This document shows positions 8,148 to 16,061 of a stretch of DNA of 64,000 bases, one piece after another. Location: the NCBI RefSeq assembly GCF_009709575.1, contig NZ_WIXO01000001.1, positions 1,798,001-1,862,000 of the forward strand. The letters are read 5' to 3'. Both the position numbers and the translations under genes were made by a program. This DNA comes from Streptomyces taklimakanensis (lineage in GTDB: Bacteria > Actinomycetota > Actinomycetes > Streptomycetales > Streptomycetaceae). The notes under the pieces are model-generated. The model was given only the letters and a program-made list of their open reading frames with translations. It had not been told where the DNA came from and ran no database searches. Position 1 is the stretch's first letter; every line of letters begins with the position of its first letter.

Positions 8148-8795
8148 TCAGTCGAAGCGCGGCTCCTCCGTGCGGGTCCGCTTCAGCTCGAAGAAGCCGG
8201 GGGTGGAGGCCACCATCAAAGTGCCGTCCCACAGCCGCGCGGCCGCCTCGCCCTTGGGGGCGGGGGTGACGACCGGGCCGAAGAAGGCCGTCCGCTCCCC
8301 GTCCGCGCCCGGTACGGCGATCACCGGGGTGCCGACCTCCTGGCCGACCAGCCCGATGCCCTCCTCGTGCGAGGCGCGCAGCCGCTCGTCGTACGCGTCG
8401 GAGTCCATCGCGTCCGCCAGCTCCACCGGGAGCCCGGCCTCCTCCAGCGCCTCGACGATCGTGGCGCGCTCGTTGGGGCGCCCCTGGTTGTGGAAGCGGG
8501 TGCCGAGCGCGGTGTAGAGCGGGCCGAGGGCCTCCGGGCCGTGCTTCTGCTCGGCGGCGATCAGCACGCGCACCGGGCCCCAGGCGGCCTGCACGAGGTC
8601 GACGTAGTGCTGCGGCAGCTCGTCCAGCCGGTTCTCGTTGAGCACCGCCAGGCTCATCACGTGCCACCGCACGTCGACCGGCCGCACCTTCTCCACCTCC
8701 AGCATCCACCGGGAGGTCATCCAGGCCCACGGGCAGGTGGGATCGAACCAGAAGTCGGCCGTGACTCTGTTCGCCTTCTCGGGCATCCGTGACAT
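8148..8795 (-). CDS. Mycothiol-dependent nitroreductase-like DsbA-fold protein
   Basis: A 215-residue DsbA/FrnE-superfamily protein closely resembling Mycobacterium Rv2466c, a mycothiol-dependent nitroreductase of the oxidative stress response. It shares the WFDPxCPWxW entry motif, HVMSLAVLNENR, AWGPVRVLIAAEQ, GTPVIAVPG and the tail FFELKRTRTEEPRFD. In Rv2466c the active site is CPWC; here it reads CPWA (Cys21, Ala24), so only the N-terminal nucleophilic Cys remains. A monothiol mechanism with mycothiol is therefore likely. The ATG at 8795 has GAGGAG six bases upstream. It is divergent from the first pepN, with 246 bases between them. Confidence 0.88.
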   Translation of the reverse strand: MSRMPEKANRVTADFWFDPTCPWAWMTSRWMLEVEKVRPVDVRWHVMSLAVLNENRLDELPQHYVDLVQAAWGPVRVLIAAEQKHGPEALGPLYTALGTRFHNQGRPNERATIVEALEEAGLPVELADAMDSDAYDERLRASHEEGIGLVGQEVGTPVIAVPGADGERTAFFGPVVTPAPKGEAAARLWDGTLMVASTPGFFELKRTRTEEPRFD

Positions 8796-9041
8796 GTGGA
8801 TCTCCTCGCGGTTCGTGGTCGCTCGGGCGGACGGCGGCGGGCGGGACCGGCCGCCGCGGAAACACGCCCAGGGGAACGCGCGGGAGCGGCGCGGTGATTC
8901 CCGCGCCCCGCTCCGGGCCCGCTCCCGGGCCCGCTTCCCCGCCGCCCGGCCGTCCGACCGGCCGCCCGCCCGTACGGCGGCACGACCGCGCATGCGATCC
9001 TGACCTTCTGTGTTCGCCATGTGAGACGAGGGAGTCACACC

Positions 9042-11645
9042 GTGCCCGGTGAGAACCTGACCCGTGACGAGGCCCGGGAACGCGCCCGGCTGCTGACCGT
9101 GGACGGGTACGACGTCGCGCTCGACCTGCGCTCGGCGGTCGGGCCCCACACCGGGGACGGACCTCGTACCTTCCGCTCCACCACCACCATCCGTTTTCGC
9201 TGTGCCGAGCCCGGGGCCGCCACCTTCGCCGACCTGGTGGCGCCCGCCGTCTCCTCGGTGACGCTCAACGGTCGCGAGCTGGACGTGGACGAGGTCTTCG
9301 ACGGCACCCGCGTCGCCCTGGACGGCCTGGTCGCCGAGAACGTCCTGACCGTGGACGCCCACTGCGCCTACAGCCGCACCGGCGAGGGCCTGCACCACTT
9401 CCTCGACCCCGAGGACGGGGAGACCTACCTCTACACCCAGTACGAGCCGGCCGACGCCCGCCGGGTGTTCGCCAACTTCGAACAGCCCGATCTCAAGGCT
9501 CCCTTCACCTTCACCGTCACCGCCCCCGCCGACTGGACGGTGCTGAGCAACGGCGCGCGCGAGGGCGACCCGAAGCCGGTGGGGGACGGCGCGGCGATCT
9601 GGCGGTTCGCGACGACGAAGCCGATCTCCACGTACATCACGGCCGTCGTGGCCGGCCCCTACCACCACGTCACCGACGTCTACCGGCGCGAGATGCCCGA
9701 CGGGAGCGAGCTGGTGATCCCGCTGGGGGCGCTGTGCCGCAGGGGGCTGGCCCGTCACTTCGACGCCGACGACATCTTCGCCGTCACCAAGCAGGGCCTG
9801 GACTTCTTCCACGACCACTTCGACTACCCGTACCCGTTCGGGAAGTACGACCAGGCGTTCGTGCCCGAGTACAACCTCGGCGCGATGGAGAACCCCGGCT
9901 GTGTGACCTTCCGCGAGGAGTACGTCTTCCGCGGCAAGGTCACCGACGCCTCCTACGAGAGCCGGGCCAACGTCATCCTGCACGAGATGGCGCACATGTG
10001 GTTCGGCGACCTGGTCACCATGGAGTGGTGGGACGACCTGTGGCTCAAGGAGTCCTTCGCCGACTTCATGGGCTCCTTCTCGATGGTGGAGGCCACCCGC
10101 TTCACCGAGGGCTGGATCACCTTCGCCAACCGTCGCAAGTCGTGGGCCTACCGCGCCGACCAGCTCCCCTCCACGCACCCGATCACCGCCGACATCCGGG
10201 ACCTGGAGGACGCCAAGCTCAACTTCGACGGCATCACCTACGCCAAGGGCGCGTCCGTCCTCAAGCAGCTCGTGGCGTACGTGGGGCGCGACGCCTTCCT
10301 GGAGGGCGCGCGGCGGTACTTCAAGCGCCACGCATGGGGAAACACCAGGCTGGAGCACCTGCTGGCCGTGTTGGAGGAGACCTCCGGACGCGACATGGGC
10401 GAGTGGGCGCGGGCCTGGCTCCGCACCGCCGGGGTCAACTCCCTCGCCCCGCACGCCACCTACGACTCCGCGGGGCGGATCACCGAGTTGGCGATCGCCC
10501 AGGAGGCGCCCGACTCGCACCCCGTGCTGCGTCCCCACCGGGTCGCCGTCGGCCTCTACCGGCGCCAGGTGGCCGGGGGCCCGCTGGAGCGCTACGCCCG
10601 GGCCGAGGTGGACGTCACCGGCGCGCGGACGGTGGTGGAGGAACTGGTCGGCGTCGAGCGCCCGGAGCTGATCCTGGTCAACGACGAGGACCTGACGTTC
10701 TGCAAGATCCGCTTCGACGAGGCGTCGCTGGCCACGCTCCGGTCCCACCTGGGCTCGGTCTCCGACGGCCTGGCCCGCGCGCTGTGCTGGTCGGCGCTGT
10801 GGAACCTCACCCGTGACGGGCTGATGCCCGCGCGCGACTTCCTCGACCTGGTGCTGCGCTTCGGCGGCCAGGAGAGCGACATCGGCGTGGTGCAGATGCT
10901 GCACGCCTGGGCGCGCGCGGCTCTGGTGCACTACGTGGCGCCCGCGTGGCGCGAGGAGGGCGCGCGGCTGCTCGCCCACGGCGCGCTGCGGCACCTGCGG
11001 CAGGCCACCCCCGGCAGCGACCACCAGCTCGCCTGGGCGCGGTTCTTCGCGGCCGTCGCGCACGACGAGCACGACCTGCAGGTGCTGGACCGGCTGCTGG
11101 AGGGAACGGGCCGGATCGACGGGCTGGACGTCGACCAGGAGCTGCGCTGGGCCTTCCTGGCGACCCTCGCCGCCCGGGGCGTCGCCGACGAGGCGCGGTT
11201 GGCCGCCGAACTGGCCCGCGACGACACCGCCTCCGGCAGGCGGCACCAGGTGCGTTGCCTGGCCGCACGGCCGTCCCCCGAGGTCAAGGCACGGGCGTGG
11301 ACGGACGTGGTGGACTCCGACCGGCTCTCCAACGCGCTGGTGGAGGCGACCATCTCCGGCTTCGACCAGCCGGGGCAGCGGGAGTTGTTGGCGCCGTACG
11401 CGGAGCGGTACTTCGAGGCGATCGAGCGAGTCTGGGCCGAGCGGTCGATCGAGATCGGCATGGCGATCGTCCGCGGCCTGTACCCCGCCCTCCAGGACGA
11501 CGCGAGGGTGCTGGAGCTGACGGACACCTGGCTGGCGGCCCACGAGGACGCCCCTCCGGCGCTGCGGCGACTGGTGTCGGAGGCGCGCGACGACACGGCG
11601 CGCGCCCTGCGCGCGCAGCGGTGCGACGCGGCGGCGTCCGCCTGA
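9042..11645 (+). CDS. pepN: Aminopeptidase N (M1 family), copy 1
   Basis: An 867-residue zinc aminopeptidase of the M1 family (actinobacterial PepN type), cytoplasmic, removing N-terminal residues from peptides. The substrate-binding GAMEN motif (about residue 280) and the zinc site HEMAH plus the downstream Glu in WLKESFADF (about residues 313-336) are intact. The C-terminal ERAP1-like helical domain runs from about 520 to the end. The GTG at 9042 has GAGGGAG eight bases upstream and gives a start (VPGENLTRDEARE) that aligns with the paralogue at 13157-15730. The longer in-frame ATG upstream lacks a ribosome-binding site. A large terminator hairpin follows. Confidence 0.94.
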   Translation: MPGENLTRDEARERARLLTVDGYDVALDLRSAVGPHTGDGPRTFRSTTTIRFRCAEPGAATFADLVAPAVSSVTLNGRELDVDEVFDGTRVALDGLVAENVLTVDAHCAYSRTGEGLHHFLDPEDGETYLYTQYEPADARRVFANFEQPDLKAPFTFTVTAPADWTVLSNGAREGDPKPVGDGAAIWRFATTKPISTYITAVVAGPYHHVTDVYRREMPDGSELVIPLGALCRRGLARHFDADDIFAVTKQGLDFFHDHFDYPYPFGKYDQAFVPEYNLGAMENPGCVTFREEYVFRGKVTDASYESRANVILHEMAHMWFGDLVTMEWWDDLWLKESFADFMGSFSMVEATRFTEGWITFANRRKSWAYRADQLPSTHPITADIRDLEDAKLNFDGITYAKGASVLKQLVAYVGRDAFLEGARRYFKRHAWGNTRLEHLLAVLEETSGRDMGEWARAWLRTAGVNSLAPHATYDSAGRITELAIAQEAPDSHPVLRPHRVAVGLYRRQVAGGPLERYARAEVDVTGARTVVEELVGVERPELILVNDEDLTFCKIRFDEASLATLRSHLGSVSDGLARALCWSALWNLTRDGLMPARDFLDLVLRFGGQESDIGVVQMLHAWARAALVHYVAPAWREEGARLLAHGALRHLRQATPGSDHQLAWARFFAAVAHDEHDLQVLDRLLEGTGRIDGLDVDQELRWAFLATLAARGVADEARLAAELARDDTASGRRHQVRCLAARPSPEVKARAWTDVVDSDRLSNALVEATISGFDQPGQRELLAPYAERYFEAIERVWAERSIEIGMAIVRGLYPALQDDARVLELTDTWLAAHEDAPPALRRLVSEARDDTARALRAQRCDAAASA

Positions 11646-11654
11646 GCCGACCCC

Positions 11655-11732
11655 GGCCCCGACTCCGCACGTCGCCGTCGGCCCTCGTCCCACCGGGTGG
11701 GGCGAGGGCCGGTGACGTGCGGGGTCGGGGCC
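11655..11732 (+). terminator. Large hairpin terminator after pepN copy 1
   Basis: A 78-base imperfect inverted repeat with two paired blocks: a 19-bp outer arm beginning GGCCCCGACTCCGCACGTC and an inner stem around a GC-rich loop. It starts 10 bases past the pepN stop. Confidence 0.7.
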
Positions 11733-11815
11733 GCTTCCGTCGTCGACGCCCCACTCGTCTCCGGCAGTCGGCCCGTGCCCGATCGGCTGTCGAACGCCCG
11801 TACTTTAGGACGGGC

Positions 11816-11846
11816 TTGTCCGTGTTCGTCTACAGACGCGTAACAG
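11816..11846 (+). promoter_or_regulatory. Possible promoter of the AbiEi/DUF559-like gene
   Basis: TTGTCC (11816) and TAACAG (11841) spaced 19 bases, placing a start site about 30 bases before the gene. The spacing is one base too long for an ideal housekeeping promoter, so this is weak. Confidence 0.3.
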
Positions 11847-11884
11847 AGGTTGGCGGACGGACCGGAGGCGGGAATCGCCGGAAC

Positions 11885-12991
11885 ATGAGCCACGAGCCCC
11901 CCCTCTCCTCCCGCCCCGTCCGCCACCTCTCGCACGTCACGCGCCGGGTGGTGACCGCCCGCGCGTTGCGCGACCTGGGCGTTCCCGCCGTCGTCGCGGA
12001 CGAGCGCTGCCGGCCGGGCGGCCCCTGGCAGATGCCGTTGCCCAGGGTCTACCTGCTGCACCCCGGCCCGCCGACCGGCGAGGAGCGGCTGCACGCCGTA
12101 CTGCTGTACGCGAGCCGGGAGCGTGTGCCCGCCCAGGTCGGCGCCCGGCCCGAGGTCCGCACCGTCCGCCCCTCGGGCGGGCCGCCCACCGGCGGACGCG
12201 CGCCCCGGGGGACGGACGCGGTGATCACCGGTCCCGCCGCGCTCGCCCTGCGCGGTTTCTCCTCCACTCCCCCGCTGTCGGCCCTGGACCACATCGACGT
12301 GCTGGTGCCGAGCGCCCGCCGGCTGCGCTCGGCCGGTTTCGCCCGCGTGGTGCGCACCCGCTCCCTCCCCGAGCCCGAGGAGGTCACCGGCCTGCCGGTG
12401 GCACCGGTGCCCCGTGCGCTGGCCGACACCACCGCCCGGCTCACCGACGCCGAAGCGGTGCGCCGGCTGCTGACCGAGGCGGTGCGCGACGGCCACTGCG
12501 AGGCTTCGGCCGTCGTCGCGGAGCTGGGCCGGGCCCGGCTGCTGGGCCGGCCCGCCGTGGCGGACGCCGTGGCCGCCCTGCTCGCCGAGAGTCGCGCGGT
12601 GGCCGAGAGCCTGCTGTACGGACTGGTCCGCGCCCACGGTCTGCCCGAGCCCTTCTGGAACGTCGACCTGCGGCTGCCCGGCGGTCCCCACCTCGGCGGT
12701 GTGGACGCCTACTGGCCGGACCAGGCCGTCGCCGTCGAGATCGACATCCAGGGGCACGGGCACGGGCACGGGCAGGGGCGCGAGGCCGCGGGGAGCGCGC
12801 GGGGCGGTGGAGCGGGCGCGCGCCACGCCCGCAAGCGCGAGGAGTTCGAGCGTCTGGGCGTCGTGGTCCTCCACATCACCCCGGACCGGCTCCGCGACCA
12901 CCCCGGCCGGCAGGCGGAGGCGGTGCGCACCGCCCTGGAGACGTCGCCGGGCCGGCCGCCGGCCGCCCACCTGACGGTCCTGCCCCGTTGA
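11885..12991 (+). CDS. AbiEi-like / DUF559 endonuclease-fold protein
   Basis: A 368-residue protein without an exact match that I recognise. The N-terminal ~190 residues resemble AbiEi-type transcriptional antitoxin proteins (an RHLSHVTRR start, then ITGPAALALRGF and LDHIDVLVP). The C-terminal ~100 residues look like a DUF559/Vsr endonuclease fold: GVDAYWPDQAVAVEIDIQG gives Asp and Glu-x-Asp, and KREEFERLGVVVLHITPDRLRD matches the last helix-strand unit. Lone two-domain proteins of this kind are common in actinobacteria and are of unknown role. An odd Gly-His repeat (GHGHGHGQG) interrupts the nuclease fold. No AbiEii toxin gene lies nearby. The ATG at 11885 follows CGGAA and is a reasonable start. 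Confidence 0.65.
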   Translation: MSHEPPLSSRPVRHLSHVTRRVVTARALRDLGVPAVVADERCRPGGPWQMPLPRVYLLHPGPPTGEERLHAVLLYASRERVPAQVGARPEVRTVRPSGGPPTGGRAPRGTDAVITGPAALALRGFSSTPPLSALDHIDVLVPSARRLRSAGFARVVRTRSLPEPEEVTGLPVAPVPRALADTTARLTDAEAVRRLLTEAVRDGHCEASAVVAELGRARLLGRPAVADAVAALLAESRAVAESLLYGLVRAHGLPEPFWNVDLRLPGGPHLGGVDAYWPDQAVAVEIDIQGHGHGHGQGREAAGSARGGGAGARHARKREEFERLGVVVLHITPDRLRDHPGRQAEAVRTALETSPGRPPAAHLTVLPR

Positions 12992-13094
12992 ACGGCCGGT
13001 CGCCGCACGTCCCGGCGGGGTTCCCGGACGACCGTGGTTCGCCCCCGGCCCCCGCCCCCGGCCCCGCCGCCCGATGTGTGGCGCGGGAGGGACC

Positions 13095-13138
13095 TCGGGC
13101 CGCGTCCCCGTCCTGGGGGCCCTGGGGACGCGGCCCGA
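13095..13138. terminator. Convergent hairpin terminator
   Basis: Perfect 15-bp inverted repeat (TCGGGCCGCGTCCCC and complement) with a 14-nt loop, between the AbiEi/DUF559-like gene and the converging second pepN. Confidence 0.7.
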
Positions 13139-13156
13139 AGGGGCGGGGCGGTGGCC

Positions 13157-15730
13157 TCAGACGGCCGCCGCGGCGTCCGCCGCCCGTGCCTTCAACGCGC
13201 GCTCGACGCCCGCGCGGGACTCGGTGACCAGGCGCCGCAGGGCGGCGGTGGGCTCGGCCGACTCCAGCCAGGCGTCCGTGGCCCGCAGGGTCTCCTCGGA
13301 GACCTGCAGGGCCGGGTAGAGCCCGATCGCGATCTGCTGTGCCATCTCGTGGCTGCGCGACTCCCACACGCCCTTGAGCGCCTCGAAGTACTTCGCGGTG
13401 TAGGGGGCCAGCAGCTCGCGCTGGTCGGTCTGGACGAAGCCGCCGATGACCGCCTCCTGCATGGCGTTGGGCAGCCTGTCGGACTCCACGACCGACGCCC
13501 ACGCCTCGGCCTTGGCCTCCTCGGTCGGCCGGGCGGCCCGCGCCGACGCCGCGTGCCGCTCGCCCGCCGAGGTGCGGTCGCGCTCCAGTTCGGCGTCGAT
13601 GGCGGCGTCGTCGGCGCGTCCGGTGGCGGCCAGCCGGTGGAGCAGGGCCCAGCGCAGCTCGGTGTCCACGGCCAGGCCCTCGATCTCCCGGCTGCCGTCC
13701 AACAGCCCGGCGAGCAGGTCGAGCTGCTCGTCGGTGCGGGCGCCGGCCGCCACCGCCCGCGCCCAGGCGAGCTGGTGGTCGCTGCCGGGGGCGGCGGCGC
13801 GCAGCTTCTCCACGGCGGCCTCGGACCAGCGCAGCAGGCCGGTCTCCCGCCAGCTCGGGGCGGCGTACAGGTCCAGGGCGAGCTTGACCTGCCGCTGGAG
13901 GGACTGCACGACACCGATGTCCGACTCCTTGTCGATGCCGGAGAGCACCAGTTCCAGGTAGTCGCGGGCGGCCATCTCGCCGTCACGGGTCATGTCCCAG
14001 GCCGACGCCCAGCACAGGGCGCGCGGCAGCGACTCGGTGAAGTCGCCCAGCCGGCCGGTGACGGTGGCCAGCGAGTCGGCGTCGAGCCGGACCTTGGCGT
14101 AGGACAGGTCGTCGTCGTTGAGCAGGAGCACGGCCGGGCGCCGGGTGCCGACCAGCTCGGGCACCTCGGTCCGCTCCCCGTCCACGTCCAGTTCGACACG
14201 GCCGGTGCGCACCAGGGAGTCGCCGTCGAGCTCGTAGGAGCCGATGGCGATGCGGTGCGGGCGCAGCACCGGCTCGCCCTTGGCGCCGGCGGGCAGCGCC
14301 GGGGCCTCCTGGAGCACCGCGAAGGAGGTGATCACGCCGTCGTCGTCGACGGTGACCTCCGGGCGCAGCACGTTGATGCCGGCGGTCTCCAGCCAGGCCT
14401 TGGACCAGGTCTTCAGATCGCGTCCGGAGGTCTCCTCCAGGGCGGTGAGCAGGTCGGTCAGGCGGGTGTTGCCCCAGGCGTGGCGCTTGAAGTACGTCCG
14501 CACGCCGCTGAAGAACGCCTCCTCGCCGACGTAGGCGACGAGCTGCTTGAGGACGGAGGCGCCCTTGGCGTAGGTGATGCCGTCGAAGTTGACCAGGACG
14601 TCGTCCAGGTCACGGATCTCGGCCATGATCGGGTGCGTGGACGGGAGCTGGTCCTGGCGGTAGGCCCAGGTCTTCATGGAGTTGGCGAAGGTCGTCCACG
14701 CGTGCGGCCAGCGGCTGCCGGGGGCGGCGGCCTGGCAGGCGATGGAGGTGTAGGTGGCGAACGACTCGTTCAGCCACAGGTCGTTCCACCACTCCATGGT
14801 GACCAGGTCGCCGAACCACATGTGGGCCAGCTCGTGGAGGATCGTCTCGGCCCGCGTCTCGTAGGCGGCGTCCGTCACCTTGGAACGGAAGACGTACTGG
14901 TCGCGGATGGTGACCGCGCCCGCGTTCTCCATCGCGCCGGCGTTGAACTCCGGGACGAAGAGCTGGTCGTACTTGGCGAACGGGTAGGGCAGGCCGAACT
15001 TCTCCTCGAACCAGTCGAAGCCCTGCCGGGTGACCTCGAAGATGGCCTCCGCGTCCAGGTGCTCGGCCAGCGACGGGCGGCAGTAGACGCCCAGCGGCAC
15101 GGTGCGGCCCTTGCCGTCCTCCCAGGTGCTGTGCACGCTGTGGTAGGGGCCGGCGATCAGCGCGGTGACGTAGGTGGAGATGCGCGGCGTCGGCTCGAAG
15201 CGCCACACTCCCCCGGGCTCCGGCTCGGGAGTGGGCGAGTTGGAGATCACCGTCCAGCCCTCGGGCGCGGTGACGGTGAAGGCGAAGGTCGCCTTGAGGT
15301 CGGGCTGCTCGAAGCTCGCGAAGACCCGGCGGGCGTCGGGCACCTCGAACTGGGTGTAGAGGTAGGCCTGCCCGTCCACGGGATCGACGAAGCGGTGCAG
15401 GCCCTCACCGGTGTTGGTGTAGGCGCAGTCGGCGACGACGCGCAGCTCGTTGCGGCCGGCGACCAGGCCGGGCAGCGCGATGCGCGAGTCGGCGAAGACC
15501 TCGGCCGGGTCGAGGGGGGTGCCGTTGAGCACCACCTCGTGCACGGTGGGCGCCACCAGGTCGATGAAGCCGGTCCCGGCCTCACGGGCGTCGAACCTCA
15601 CCGTGGTGACCGAGCGGAACGTCCCGCCTTCCTGGGCTCCGGAGAGGTCCAGTTCGATGTCGTACGCGTCCACCTCGAGCAGACGGGCCCGCTCCCGCGC
15701 CTCCTCGCGCGTGAGGTTCGTACCAGGCAC
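13157..15730 (-). CDS. pepN: Aminopeptidase N (M1 family), copy 2
   Basis: An 857-residue M1 zinc aminopeptidase paralogous to the copy at 9042-11645 and in opposite orientation. GAMENAGAVTIRDQYVF, HELAHMWFGDLVTMEWWND and WLNESFATY contain all the expected binding and zinc residues. It keeps the same N-terminal pattern (VPGTNLTREEARERARLLEVD). I chose the GTG at 15730 because AAGGAG sits nine bases upstream and it matches the paralogue. An ATG three codons earlier overlaps that ribosome-binding site. The sequence differs enough from copy 1 (for example in surface loops and the C-terminal domain) to indicate an old duplication. This copy looks closer to the standard Streptomyces PepN. Confidence 0.94.
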   Translation of the reverse strand: MPGTNLTREEARERARLLEVDAYDIELDLSGAQEGGTFRSVTTVRFDAREAGTGFIDLVAPTVHEVVLNGTPLDPAEVFADSRIALPGLVAGRNELRVVADCAYTNTGEGLHRFVDPVDGQAYLYTQFEVPDARRVFASFEQPDLKATFAFTVTAPEGWTVISNSPTPEPEPGGVWRFEPTPRISTYVTALIAGPYHSVHSTWEDGKGRTVPLGVYCRPSLAEHLDAEAIFEVTRQGFDWFEEKFGLPYPFAKYDQLFVPEFNAGAMENAGAVTIRDQYVFRSKVTDAAYETRAETILHELAHMWFGDLVTMEWWNDLWLNESFATYTSIACQAAAPGSRWPHAWTTFANSMKTWAYRQDQLPSTHPIMAEIRDLDDVLVNFDGITYAKGASVLKQLVAYVGEEAFFSGVRTYFKRHAWGNTRLTDLLTALEETSGRDLKTWSKAWLETAGINVLRPEVTVDDDGVITSFAVLQEAPALPAGAKGEPVLRPHRIAIGSYELDGDSLVRTGRVELDVDGERTEVPELVGTRRPAVLLLNDDDLSYAKVRLDADSLATVTGRLGDFTESLPRALCWASAWDMTRDGEMAARDYLELVLSGIDKESDIGVVQSLQRQVKLALDLYAAPSWRETGLLRWSEAAVEKLRAAAPGSDHQLAWARAVAAGARTDEQLDLLAGLLDGSREIEGLAVDTELRWALLHRLAATGRADDAAIDAELERDRTSAGERHAASARAARPTEEAKAEAWASVVESDRLPNAMQEAVIGGFVQTDQRELLAPYTAKYFEALKGVWESRSHEMAQQIAIGLYPALQVSEETLRATDAWLESAEPTAALRRLVTESRAGVERALKARAADAAAAV

Positions 15731-16061
15731 CTGCGTCATCTCCTTCTCGTCCGTGTGCGTTCCGCGCCATCCTCGCACGTCGGCCCCGGCGGGCGCGGGG
15801 TGCTTTCCCACCGGTCGCCGGGGACGGGCCACGGGGGTGGGAGGCGCCACTCCCGCCCGGTGGGTGAACGGGCGGTGAGCGGAGCCGCACCGGACGGCGA
15901 GCGGAACGTGACGGGCCCGTCCCCGGTGATCCCTGCGTCCTGATCGGTGCCGGACGTTTCCGTGCCGTTGGACCACGGGTCACCACCGGTGCCGACGATC
16001 CCCGGTGGGTGGGGACGCCCCACCCCCAAGGTGCCGCGTTCGCTTCCGGGGAGAGACGCCC
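15731..16061. other. Divergent intergenic region pepN copy 2 / metallophosphoesterase
   Basis: About 330 bases with no convincing gene. It should contain both divergent promoters; I cannot point to a strong -35/-10 pair or operator. Confidence 0.6.

Noticed and set aside
13034..15943. Very long open frame (969 codons) on the plus strand opposite pepN copy 2
   Set aside because: Shadow of a real M1 aminopeptidase gene. The translation is low-complexity Gly/Val/Arg/Gln-rich with no domain, as expected for the antisense third-position-GC frame.
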